DNA from: an uncultured Actinomycetes bacterium
Lineage (GTDB): Bacteria; Actinomycetota; Acidimicrobiia; IMCC26256; PALSA-555
NCBI GenBank assembly: GCA_937927875.1
Contig: CALEYV010000169.1
Location: forward strand, 1-11,207
Reading direction: 5' to 3'
DNA length: 11,207 nucleotides
Shown: positions 1 through 6,919 of the stretch, piece by piece
Layout of the letters: the number at the start of each line of letters is the position of its first letter
Position numbering within the stretch: position 1 is the stretch's first letter
Made by a program: the position numbers and the translations under genes
The notes under the pieces: model-generated
What the model was told of the DNA's origin: nothing
What the model saw: only the letters and a program-made list of their open reading frames with translations
The model's database searches: none

Positions 1-611
1 GCCGGGAGCAGACCCGCCAGCACCTCATCGACGCCGCCGCGACGGTGTTTGCGGCCCGCGGGTACCACGGCGCCTCGCTCGACGAGGTGGCGGCCGCAGC
101 CGGGTTCACGAAGGGCGCCGTCTACTCGAACTTCAAGAACAAAGAGGACCTCTTCGTCGCCGTCCTCGAGCAGCGCATGACCGCCAACCTCGTCGCCGTC
201 GAGCGGGTGCTCGACGACACCCAGCCCCCCGATGCCCACATGGGCGAGATCCTCGACATCCTCACGGTCACCGAGTACGACCCCAGCTGGGGTGTGCTCT
301 ATCTCGAGTTCATGCTCTACGCGATCCGCAACCCGGCCGCGCGCGAGCTGCTTGCCGCCGAGATGCGCCGGACGCGCGACGCGGTGGAGCGGCTGGTGGC
401 GAGGCAACAGGAGCTGGCCGGGGTCCAGGCCGACATCCCGCCCCGGACCTTCGCCGCGATCACGCTCGCCCTGTTCGCGGGTCTGGACCTGCACCGGCTC
501 GTCGATCCCGAGGAGAACGCCCCCGATCTCATGGACGCGGTGCTCAAGTTCTTCAGCGCCACGGCAAGGGGCATGGGCGCCGATCTGCGCGCCGACCGGG
601 GCGAGGACTAA
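1..611 (+). CDS. TetR/AcrR-family transcriptional regulator (5' end outside window)
   Basis: This is a DNA-binding repressor-type regulator of the TetR family. The frame is open from base 3, so the true start lies before the window; 202 residues and a TAA stop are visible. The first ~50 visible residues form a typical TetR N-terminal domain: helix 1 around LIDAAATVFAARGY, then the helix-turn-helix at visible residues 26-45 with the hallmark G-F-T-K-G-A-V-Y-x-N-F followed by KEDLF. The remaining ~150 residues are an alpha-helical ligand-binding and dimerisation region with no recognisable ligand signature. The GTG at 45 could be taken as a start, but it would cut off helix 1, so I reject it. 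The gene converges on the SRPBCC gene, and the two stop codons share the four bases CTAA (608-611). Its target and ligand are unknown; the SRPBCC gene is a plausible but unproven target. Confidence 0.93.
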   Translation, partial: REQTRQHLIDAAATVFAARGYHGASLDEVAAAAGFTKGAVYSNFKNKEDLFVAVLEQRMTANLVAVERVLDDTQPPDAHMGEILDILTVTEYDPSWGVLYLEFMLYAIRNPAARELLAAEMRRTRDAVERLVARQQELAGVQADIPPRTFAAITLALFAGLDLHRLVDPEENAPDLMDAVLKFFSATARGMGADLRADRGED

Positions 612-1132
612 GCGCTCGCCTCCGACGCGGATGGGTCGGCGCTCGCCTGGCGCCGGCGGCGGTGCCAGGCCAGGCCGCCCTCGAGCGCGGCGAGGATGGT
701 GTCGTTGTCGCGGGAGAGGCGGCGGTGCACGTACCGCTCGAGGCCGATGCGGCGCATCCACGGGTTGAACGTCTCGTAGGTCTCGCGGAAGTGCACGCGG
801 GTGCGCCCACCGCCGAGGTCCTCGAGTCGGGTGTGCCCGGTGGCCCGGGACCACAGCGGCTTGCCGATGGCGTCGTAGCGCCACGACTCGACCGGCTCCA
901 CCTGGGTGAGCCACTCCCAGGACTGCCCGACGCCGCCGGAGAGCAGGAAGCGCGGGACCGGGAAGTAGCAGTGCCGGACCAGTCCCTCGCCGACCTCGTC
1001 GCCGGGGTGGAGGATCTCGATGCGCGTCTTCACGTCGCGCGGCTGGGGGCGGTCGGGCGCGCGGTACCAGAACATCTCCCAGACCTCCTCGCGCGGCGCA
1101 TCGAGGTCGACCGAGAAGTTGTGCTCCTGCAT
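608..1132 (-). CDS. SRPBCC-fold protein (polyketide cyclase/dehydrase-like)
   Basis: This is a 174-residue protein that looks like the SRPBCC (START/Bet v1) superfamily, small helix-grip proteins that bind hydrophobic ligands. It opens with the usual first strand (HNFSVDLDAPREEVWEMF, an acidic 'A-P-R-E-E-V-W' helix entry) and continues with strands such as GQSWEWLTQVEPVESWRYDA, TRLEDLGGGRTRVHFRETY and a long C-terminal helix (RYVHRRLSRDNDTILAALEGGL). The C-terminus ends in an arginine-rich, then Ser/Ala-rich tail. I chose the ATG at 1132 because a GGGGGTGA ribosome-binding sequence sits just upstream and the SRPBCC fold begins there; upstream in-frame sequence reads as non-coding and overlaps cbs. 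It is divergent from cbs across 112 bp and convergent with the TetR gene. The ligand or reaction cannot be told from sequence. Confidence 0.85.
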   Translation of the reverse strand: MQEHNFSVDLDAPREEVWEMFWYRAPDRPQPRDVKTRIEILHPGDEVGEGLVRHCYFPVPRFLLSGGVGQSWEWLTQVEPVESWRYDAIGKPLWSRATGHTRLEDLGGGRTRVHFRETYETFNPWMRRIGLERYVHRRLSRDNDTILAALEGGLAWHRRRRQASADPSASEASA

Positions 1133-1164
1133 CGCGTCACCCCCGGCGTCGTCGCGCGCGCCCG

Positions 1165-1177
1165 TCAGCCTGGCTGA
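1165..1177. promoter_or_regulatory. Perfect 13-bp palindrome, candidate operator
   Basis: TCAGCC-T-GGCTGA is a perfect inverted repeat with a single central base. It lies in the 112-bp divergent region between the SRPBCC gene and cbs. Relative to the predicted cbs -10 box (1188-1193) it covers the -35 region, where a repressor would block RNA polymerase. No canonical -35 hexamer is visible there. It does not match the TAGAC/GTCTA halves I recall for corynebacterial McbR. That it is an operator is inference from symmetry and position. Confidence 0.35.
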
Positions 1178-1187
1178 GACCCGGCAG

Positions 1188-1193
1188 TACTCT
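1188..1193 (+). promoter_or_regulatory. Predicted -10 box (TACTCT) for cbs-metB
   Basis: TACTCT fits the actinobacterial TANNNT -10 consensus. It is followed by six bases (CGCGCG) and then GTG at 1200, the geometry expected of a leaderless mRNA whose first codon is the transcription start. The same hexamer-N6-GTG layout recurs near 9704. There is no clear -35 element. Confidence 0.4.
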
Positions 1194-1244
1194 CGCGCGG
1201 TGTCGGTCGCGCCCGCCTCGCCCGACCCCATCCCGGCCGAGCCG

Positions 1245-2627
1245 ATGATCGCCGACTCGCTGCTCGACCTGGTCGGCAACACGCCGCTGGTGCGGCTCCG
1301 CCGAGTCGGGCGGGACCTGGCCTGCGACCTGGTCGCGAAACTCGAGCTGCTGAACCCGGGTGGCAGCGTGAAGGACCGCCCGGCCCGGGCGATGATCGAC
1401 GACGCCGAGCGCCAGGGGCTGCTGCGCCCCGGCGGCACGATCGTCGAGCCCACCTCGGGCAACACCGGCGTCGGGCTGGCGATCGTGGCCGCCCAGCGCG
1501 GCTACCGGTGCATCTTCGTGATGTCCGACAAGATGTCGGACGAGAAGGTGGCCCTGCTGCGCTCGTACGGGGCGACGGTCGTGGTGTGCCCGACGGCGGT
1601 GCCGCCCGAGCACCCCGACTCCTATTACTCGGTGGCGGACCGGCTGACCCGAGAGACGCCGAACGCGTTCCGACCGAACCAGTACTACAACCAGGCCAAC
1701 CCGGCCGAGCACGAGCGGTCGACCGGGCCCGAGATCTGGCGCCAGACCGCGGGCCGCATCACGCACTTCGTCGCCGGTGTCGGCACCGGCGGCACGATCA
1801 CCGGCGTGGCGCGCTACCTGAAGGGCGAGAACCCCGACGTGCAGATCATCGCCGCCGATCCGGAGGGGTCGGTGTTCTCGGGCGGATCCGGGCGGCCGTA
1901 TTTGGTGGAGGGCGTCGGCGAGGACTTCTGGCCTCCGACCTATGACCCGTCGCTCGTCGACCGGACGGTGATGGTGACCGACGCCGAGTCGTTCGCGGCG
2001 GCGCGGCGCGTGACGCAGGAGGAGGGGCTGCTCGTGGGTGGCTCGTGCGGGACGGCGGTGCACGCGGCGCTGGTCGTCGGCGCCGAGCTCGGACCCGACG
2101 ACCTGGTCGTGGTGCTGCTCCCCGACTCGGGGCGCGGGTACCTGTCGAAGATCTTCAACGACGAGTGGATGACGAGCTTCGGGTTCCTCGTCGACGAGGG
2201 GCCGACCGCCGGTGACGTCCTCGCTGCCAAGCGGGCCGGCGGCGACGCGTCCATCCCCGATCTGGTGCTCATCACCCCCGACGAGCCGTCGAGACGCGGC
2301 TTCGCGATGATGCGGGAGCTCGGGGTCAGCCAGCTGGTGGTGAGCGTGACCAAGGAGCTGCCGCTGGCGGCCAAGGAGGTCTCGGGCACCCTCAGCGAGC
2401 TCGAGCTCATGGACAAGGCGTTCCGCGACCCGTCGGTGCTCGACCGGCCGGTGGCGCAGGTCATGGAGCCGGCCATGCCGATGATGGGGATCGGCGAGAC
2501 CTGCAGCGACGTCGTCGAGCGCCTCGACACCGCCCCGTCGGTGCTCGTCCTCGAGGGCGGGCACCCGATCGGGGTCCTGACCCGCCAGGACGTGCTGCAG
2601 TTCCTCGCCTCGCGGGCGCCGGGGTAG
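1245..2627 (+). CDS. cbs: Cystathionine beta-synthase (PLP domain plus CBS-domain pair)
   Basis: This cytosolic PLP enzyme condenses homocysteine with serine (or acetylserine) to cystathionine. It has 460 residues, close to the 464 I recall for M. tuberculosis Cbs (Rv1077). Fold type II catalytic domain, residues 1-315: GNTPLVRL at 11-18, PLP lysine K43 in NPGGSVKDR, substrate loop TSGNTG at 70-75, phosphate-binding GTGGT at 180-184, VEGVGEDF at 221-228 and GGSCG at 265-269. Residues ~320-460 form two CBS motifs, a possible regulatory module. The ATG at 1245 matches the remembered N-terminus of mycobacterial Cbs but has no Shine-Dalgarno. An in-frame GTG at 1200 would add 15 Ala/Pro-rich residues and lies six bases after a TANNNT box, so it is a serious alternative. 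metB follows after 2 nt. An O-acetylserine-dependent cysteine synthase is the main alternative; the CBS tail argues against it. Confidence 0.93.
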   Translation: MIADSLLDLVGNTPLVRLRRVGRDLACDLVAKLELLNPGGSVKDRPARAMIDDAERQGLLRPGGTIVEPTSGNTGVGLAIVAAQRGYRCIFVMSDKMSDEKVALLRSYGATVVVCPTAVPPEHPDSYYSVADRLTRETPNAFRPNQYYNQANPAEHERSTGPEIWRQTAGRITHFVAGVGTGGTITGVARYLKGENPDVQIIAADPEGSVFSGGSGRPYLVEGVGEDFWPPTYDPSLVDRTVMVTDAESFAAARRVTQEEGLLVGGSCGTAVHAALVVGAELGPDDLVVVLLPDSGRGYLSKIFNDEWMTSFGFLVDEGPTAGDVLAAKRAGGDASIPDLVLITPDEPSRRGFAMMRELGVSQLVVSVTKELPLAAKEVSGTLSELELMDKAFRDPSVLDRPVAQVMEPAMPMMGIGETCSDVVERLDTAPSVLVLEGGHPIGVLTRQDVLQFLASRAPG

Positions 2628-2629
2628 GC

Positions 2630-3778
2630 GTGGCGGACGGCTTCGAGACCCGGGCCGTGCACGCGGGCCAAGAGCCCGACCCGGTCACCGGCGCGGTCGT
2701 GCCGCCGATCACGCTGGCGAGCACGTTCGCGCAGCCCGGCGTCGGCGACCACGGCGGCTACGAGTACGGGCGGACGGCCAACCCGACCCGGCGCGCGCTC
2801 GAGGTGTGCCTGGCCTCGCTGGAGGGCGCGGCCCACGGCCTCGCGTTCGCGAGCGGGATGGCAGCCGAGGACGCGGTGCTCCGGGCTTGGACCCGCCCCG
2901 GCGACCACATCGTCCTGCCGAGCGACGCTTACGGCGGCACCTACCGGCTCGTCGCGTCGGTGCTGGCCGAGCACAGCGGCCTGACGTGGACCACCGCCGA
3001 CCTCACGTCGGTGCCGTCGCTCGAGACGGTCTGGCGGGACAACACGAAGCTGGTCTGGGTCGAGACGCCGACGAACCCGATGCTCGCGTGCGTCGACATC
3101 GCCGCGGTGGCCGAGGCGGCGCACGACCGCGGTGCGATCGTGGTCGTCGACAACACGTTCGCGACGCCGTACCTCCAGCAGCCCCTCGCCTGCGGCGCCG
3201 ACGTCGTCGTCCACTCGACGACGAAGTACCTCGGCGGACACTCCGACGTCGTCGGCGGGTTCGTGGCGGTGCAGAGCGACGAACGCGCCGAGCAGCTGGC
3301 GTTCCTGCAGAACGCGGTCGGCGCCGTTCCCTCGCCGTTCGACTGCTATCTCGTGCTCCGGGGCGCCAAGACCCTAGCCGTGCGGATGGACCGGCACTGC
3401 GCCAACGCGCGTGCGGTCGCGACCGCGCTCCGCGAGCACTCGGCGGTCTCCCGCGTCCTCTACCCCGGCTTCCCCGATCATCCCGGGCACGCCGCGGCCG
3501 CGCGTCAGATGCGCGACTTCGGCGGGATGGTCAGCTTCTTCGCCGCCGGCGGGGAAGCCGCCGCGCTGGCGCTGGTGGCCAAGACCCGCCTCTTCACGCT
3601 GGCCGAGTCGCTCGGCGCCGTCGAGAGCCTCATCGAGCACCCCGCCCGCATGACGCACGCCTCGGTGACCGACTCGCCGCTGGCGGTGGACCCGGCGCTG
3701 GTGCGGCTGTCAGTCGGGCTCGAGACCGCCGAGGACCTCGTCGCCGACCTGCGCCAGGCCCTCGACAGCGTCCTCTGA
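2630..3778 (+). CDS. metB: Cystathionine gamma-synthase / gamma-lyase (Cys/Met metabolism PLP enzyme)
   Basis: This 382-residue fold type I PLP enzyme belongs to the Cys/Met metabolism family. It either makes cystathionine from an activated homoserine and cysteine or, running with Cbs, cleaves cystathionine to cysteine. Motifs visible: FETRAVHAGQEPDPVTGAV at the N-terminus, YEYGRTANPTR with Y46 and R48 that contact the PLP phosphate, the FASGMAA loop at 73-79, ETPTNP at 145-150, D174 that pairs with the PLP nitrogen in VVDNTFATPYLQQPL, and the PLP lysine K199 in STTKYLGGHSD. The C-terminus has the family motif LAESLGAVESLIEHPA. The GTG start at 2630 is two bases after the cbs stop, with a GGGGTAGG stretch just upstream, so translation is probably coupled. 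Pairing with cbs favours a role in reverse transsulfuration, but synthase and lyase activities cannot be separated by eye. Confidence 0.92.
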   Translation: MADGFETRAVHAGQEPDPVTGAVVPPITLASTFAQPGVGDHGGYEYGRTANPTRRALEVCLASLEGAAHGLAFASGMAAEDAVLRAWTRPGDHIVLPSDAYGGTYRLVASVLAEHSGLTWTTADLTSVPSLETVWRDNTKLVWVETPTNPMLACVDIAAVAEAAHDRGAIVVVDNTFATPYLQQPLACGADVVVHSTTKYLGGHSDVVGGFVAVQSDERAEQLAFLQNAVGAVPSPFDCYLVLRGAKTLAVRMDRHCANARAVATALREHSAVSRVLYPGFPDHPGHAAAARQMRDFGGMVSFFAAGGEAAALALVAKTRLFTLAESLGAVESLIEHPARMTHASVTDSPLAVDPALVRLSVGLETAEDLVADLRQALDSVL

Positions 3779-3817
3779 GCGCGACGAGCGGCGCCGAACC
3801 CGATCGCACGTCGGACC

Positions 3818-3991
3818 GTGCCGACCGTTCCGGTCCTCATCGGCCTCTACGTCGTCGGAATCGCCTTGACCGTCCTGCAGGTACGGCTCGCGAGGCGCGA
3901 TGCGACCGAGCGCACGACGGTCCGGATGCCGGACGGTCGGGCGTTCGACATCCTGCTCAACCAGGAGGGCGTGCCGCTGTACCGCTGGTGA
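3818..3991 (+). CDS. Small predicted single-pass membrane protein (57 aa), unknown function
   Basis: This short frame starts at GTG 3818 and ends at TGA 3989-3991. It encodes 57 residues: a hydrophobic helix at about residues 4-22 (VPVLIGLYVVGIALTVLQV), a basic stretch RLARR that should face the cytosol, then a polar segment with MPDGRAFDILLNQEGVPLYRW. Third codon positions are almost all G or C, like the neighbouring genes, so I believe it is coding. GTG 3818 is the only start codon in this frame between the metB stop and the helix. It has no good Shine-Dalgarno; metB, 39 bp upstream on the same strand, may carry it on its transcript. The stop looks premature, because the same frame continues as coding-like sequence to 4207. 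I do not recognise a family. Confidence 0.5.
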   Translation: MPTVPVLIGLYVVGIALTVLQVRLARRDATERTTVRMPDGRAFDILLNQEGVPLYRW

Positions 3992-4207
3992 GGCGCTCGG
4001 TACGCGCCCCTGTGGGCATGGACCCGTGAGCGCCGGCGCGGCCCGCTGCCGTGGGCGGTCCGCGTTCGCCAGTCCCCGTACCGGGGCTACCGGGACCTCG
4101 TGCACGAGACGTTCGCAACGGTCGAGGAGGCCCGCCCGCGCGTCCACGACCTTGCGCTGCTCATCGAAGCGGGCGGCCGGCTCTGGCCACCGGAGTGGGA
4201 GTGGTGA
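3992..4207 (+). pseudogene. In-frame continuation of the small membrane-protein gene after an internal TGA
   Basis: After the TGA at 3989-3991 the same frame stays open for 71 codons and stops at TGA 4205-4207. It reads as a plausible protein: GARYAPLWAW, an Arg-rich patch, VRQSPYRGYRDLVHETF, then EEARPRVHDLALLIEAGGRL and a Trp-rich end (PPEWEW). Third positions remain strongly G/C. No ATG or well-placed GTG starts this half; the only GTG is at 4100, well inside it. The simplest reading is one gene of about 129 codons (3818-4207) broken by a nonsense change or a sequencing error. Translational readthrough is possible but has no supporting signal. The stretch ends 10 bp before the sdhB stop on the other strand. 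Confidence 0.45.
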
Positions 4208-4217
4208 CGGACCCGGG

Positions 4218-4982
4218 CTACCGGCGCTGCCCGGCGAGGCGACGCTGCTTGAACTGGGCCTTGACGTAGTCCCGGTTCATGAGCGCGATGAAGTCGAGCG
4301 AGATGTCCTTCGGACAGGCCGCCTCGCACTCGCCGTGATTCGTGCACGAGCCGAACCACCGCTCCATCTCGTCGACCATGTTGATGACCCGCTCCCAGCG
4401 CTCCGGCTGGCCCTGGGGGAGCAGGTTGAGGTGCTGGATCTTGGCCGACGTGAACAGCTGGGCGGCGCCGTTCGGGCACGCCGCCACGCACGCACCGCAG
4501 CCGATGCACGCGGCGGCGTCCATCGCGGCGTCGGCGGCCGACTTCGGCACCAGGATCTCGTTGGCGTCGCGGGCGCCCCCCGTCGGCGCCGTGATGTACC
4601 CGCCGGCCTCGATGATGCGGTCGAAGGCGGCCCGGTCGACGCACAGGTCCTTGATGACCGGGAAGGCGGCCGCCCGCCACGGCTCGACGGTGATGTGCGC
4701 GCCGTCGGAGAACTTGCGCATGTGCAGCTGGCAGGTGGCGGTGCCGCGCTCGGGCCCGTGGGCCCGGCCGTTGATCATCATCGAGCAGGAGCCGCAGATC
4801 CCCTCGCGGCAGTCGTGGTCGAAGGCGATGGGCTCGTCGCCGGCCTTGATGAGCTGCTCGTTCAGCACGTCGAACAGCTCGAGGAACGACATGTCGGGGC
4901 TCACGTCGTCCACCGGATACGTGACGAAGCGGCCGGCCGTGTCGGGGCCGGGCTGGCGCCAGACCTCGAGCGTGACGTGCAT
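4218..4982 (-). CDS. sdhB: Succinate dehydrogenase iron-sulfur subunit
   Basis: SdhB carries electrons from the flavoprotein to the membrane quinone site through three Fe-S clusters. The protein has 254 residues. The N-terminal ferredoxin-like domain holds the [2Fe-2S] cysteines C58, C63, C66 (CREGICGSC) and C84. The C-terminal domain holds C159, C162, C165 and C169 (CIGCGACVAAC) and C213, C219, C223 (CTNHGECEAAC), together enough for one [4Fe-4S] and one [3Fe-4S] cluster. All expected ligands are present, so the subunit should be functional. The ATG at 4982 has a close GGGAGG sequence upstream and lies 11 bp after the sdhA stop. The same frame stays open far upstream through sdhA, but that is GC-driven and not coding. 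It is the last gene of the sdhCAB operon and converges on the broken small gene. Fumarate reductase FrdB is the alternative name. Confidence 0.95.
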   Translation of the reverse strand: MHVTLEVWRQPGPDTAGRFVTYPVDDVSPDMSFLELFDVLNEQLIKAGDEPIAFDHDCREGICGSCSMMINGRAHGPERGTATCQLHMRKFSDGAHITVEPWRAAAFPVIKDLCVDRAAFDRIIEAGGYITAPTGGARDANEILVPKSAADAAMDAAACIGCGACVAACPNGAAQLFTSAKIQHLNLLPQGQPERWERVINMVDEMERWFGSCTNHGECEAACPKDISLDFIALMNRDYVKAQFKQRRLAGQRR

Positions 4983-4993
4983 GTCCTCCCGCC

Positions 4994-6919
4994 CTACTTG
5001 TAGGACCGCTGCGCGAGGTGCGCGGCCTCGAACTCGAGCGGCTCCCGGTGGAGGCGGGGGTTGGCGTCGTCGCCCGTGTACTCCCACGCCGCGACGTACG
5101 CGAAGTGCTCGTCGTCGCGCAGCGCCTCGCCGTCCTCGGTCTGGTGCTCGACCCGGAAGTGGCCGCCGCAGCTCTCCTCGCGGTGGAGGGCGTCGCGGCA
5201 CATGAGCTCCCCGAACTCGAGGAAGTCGGCCACCCGCCCCGCCTTCTCGAGCGACTGGTTCAGCGACTCGCCGTCCCCGAGGACCCGCACGTTCTTGTGG
5301 AACTCCTCGCGGAGGGCCGGGATCTCGGCGAGCGCCTTCTCGAGGCTGGCCTCGCTGCGCTCCATGCCGCAGTCCTCCCACAGGATCTTGCCGAGCTCGC
5401 GGTGGAAGTGGTCGACCGAGTGGGTGCCCTTGGCCGAGAGCAGGGCCCGGACCCGCTCGCCGACCTCGGCCTCGGCGTCGGCGAAGACCTGGTGGTCGGT
5501 GGGGCAGGGGTCGGTGCCGAGCAGCGGCGCGAGGTAGTCGCTGATGGTCGCCGGCAGCACGTAGTAGCCGTCGGCGAGGCCCTGCATGAGCGCGCTCGCC
5601 CCGAGCCGATTGGCGCCGTGGTCGGAGAAGTTCGCCTCGCCGAGCACGTAGAGGCCCGGGATGGTGGACATGAGGTTGTAGTCCACCCAGAGTCCGCCCA
5701 TCGTGTAGTGGACGGCGGGATAGATGCGCATGGGGACGACGTACGGGTCCTCGCCGGTGATGCGCTCGTACATCTGGAACAGGTTCCCGTAGCGCTCCTC
5801 GATCACGTCGCGCCCGAGGCGGCTGATCGGCTCCGAGAAGTCGAGGTACACGCCGTTGCGCAGCGGGCCGACACCGTGCTCGGCGTCCACCTCGCGCTTG
5901 GCGGCCCGCGAGGCGACGTCGCGGGGCACGAGGTTGCCGAAGGCGGGGTAGCGCCGCTCGAGGAAGTAGTCGCGGTCGTTCTCGGGGATCTGGTCGGCGG
6001 GCCGCTCGTCGCCCGGCCGCTGCGGTACCCAGATGCGGCCGTCGTTGCGCAGCGACTCGCTCATGAGCGTGAGCTTGGACTGGAAGTCGTCGCTGGCCGG
6101 GATGCAGGTCGGGTGGATCTGGGTGTAGCACGGGTTGGCCATGAGCGCGCCCCGCCGGTGGGCCCGCCAGATCGCGGTCACGTTCGAGTTCTTGGCGTTC
6201 GTGGAGAGGTAGAAGACGTTGCCGTAGCCCCCGGTGGCGAGCACGACCGCGTGCCCGGCGTGGGAGGTGACGTCGCCGGTGATGAGGTCGCGGGTCACGA
6301 CCCCGACCGCGCGCCCCTCGTGGACCACGAGGTCGAGCATCTCGGTGCGGGGGTAGAGGCGCACGTTGCCGAGGTGCACCTGGCGCATGAGGGCCTGGTA
6401 GGCGCCGAGCAGCAGCTGCTGGCCGGTCTGGCCCCGGGCGTAGAAGGTGCGGGAGACCTGGGCGCCGCCGAACGACCGGTTGTCGAGCAGCCCGCCGTAC
6501 TCGCGCGCGAACGGCACGCCCTGGGCGACGCACTGGTCGATGATGTTCACGCTCAGCTGGGCGAGCCGGTAGACGTTCGCCTCGCGCGAGCGATAGTCGC
6601 CGCCCTTCACCGTGTCGTAGAAGAGGCGGTAGATGCTGTCGCCGTCGTTGCGGTAGTTCTTCGCCGCGTTGATGCCCCCCTGCGCGGCGATGCTGTGGGC
6701 CCGGCGCGGCGAGTCGTGGAAGGTGATCATCGTCACCTCGTACCCGAGCTCGCCCAGGGTCGCGGCCGCCGACGCGCCGGCGAGGCCGCTGCCGACGACG
6801 ACGATCTTGAACTTGCGGCGGTTGGCCGGGTTGACGAGCTTCACCGCGAACTTGTGCTCGTCCCACTTGCCGGCGATCGGCCCGGGGGGGATCTTGGCCT
6901 CGAGGAGGGGATCGGTCAT
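4994..6919 (-). CDS. sdhA: Succinate dehydrogenase flavoprotein subunit (type B-like)
   Basis: SdhA oxidises succinate to fumarate with covalently bound FAD on the cytoplasmic side of the complex. The protein has 641 residues, close to the mycobacterial Sdh1 flavoprotein as I recall it. Residues 38-48 (KIVVVGSGLAG) are the FAD dinucleotide-binding loop, and H75 in AHSIAAQGG is the expected covalent FAD histidine. Further family motifs are GGDYRSREANVYRLAQLS, the capping-domain segment NPCYTQIHPT, the active-site region HYTMGGLWVD and the FAD-contact motif HGANRLGASALMQGLADG. The N-terminus (DPLLEAKIPPGPIAGKWDEHKF) and the C-terminal SCGGHFRVEHQTEDGEA are of the kind seen in the Bacillus/Bacteroidetes/Sdh1 group rather than E. 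coli. The ATG at 6919 overlaps the sdhC stop by 4 nt (ATGA), so the two are probably translationally coupled. Fumarate reductase activity cannot be excluded. Confidence 0.96.
   Translation of the reverse strand: MTDPLLEAKIPPGPIAGKWDEHKFAVKLVNPANRRKFKIVVVGSGLAGASAAATLGELGYEVTMITFHDSPRRAHSIAAQGGINAAKNYRNDGDSIYRLFYDTVKGGDYRSREANVYRLAQLSVNIIDQCVAQGVPFAREYGGLLDNRSFGGAQVSRTFYARGQTGQQLLLGAYQALMRQVHLGNVRLYPRTEMLDLVVHEGRAVGVVTRDLITGDVTSHAGHAVVLATGGYGNVFYLSTNAKNSNVTAIWRAHRRGALMANPCYTQIHPTCIPASDDFQSKLTLMSESLRNDGRIWVPQRPGDERPADQIPENDRDYFLERRYPAFGNLVPRDVASRAAKREVDAEHGVGPLRNGVYLDFSEPISRLGRDVIEERYGNLFQMYERITGEDPYVVPMRIYPAVHYTMGGLWVDYNLMSTIPGLYVLGEANFSDHGANRLGASALMQGLADGYYVLPATISDYLAPLLGTDPCPTDHQVFADAEAEVGERVRALLSAKGTHSVDHFHRELGKILWEDCGMERSEASLEKALAEIPALREEFHKNVRVLGDGESLNQSLEKAGRVADFLEFGELMCRDALHREESCGGHFRVEHQTEDGEALRDDEHFAYVAAWEYTGDDANPRLHREPLEFEAAHLAQRSYK

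Noticed and set aside
662..1177. Plus-strand frame opposite the SRPBCC gene (171 codons).
   Set aside because: It is the antisense of a well-supported SRPBCC protein and shows no domain or start signal.
3813..3836. GGACCG ... CGGTCC hairpin after metB as a terminator.
   Set aside because: The stem is six pairs with a 12-base loop, has no T-run, and overlaps the start of the small gene. It is within chance for this composition.
3989..3991. TGA decoded as tryptophan or selenocysteine.
   Set aside because: metB, sdhC and the lipoprotein gene end properly at TGA, so the code is standard. I see no convincing selenocysteine-insertion hairpin just after the codon.
4983..6866. Extension of the sdhB frame by 628 codons upstream.
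   Set aside because: It overlaps sdhA in another frame and gives an Arg/Pro-rich sequence. The ATG at 4982 has a ribosome-binding site and begins the normal SdhB N-terminus.
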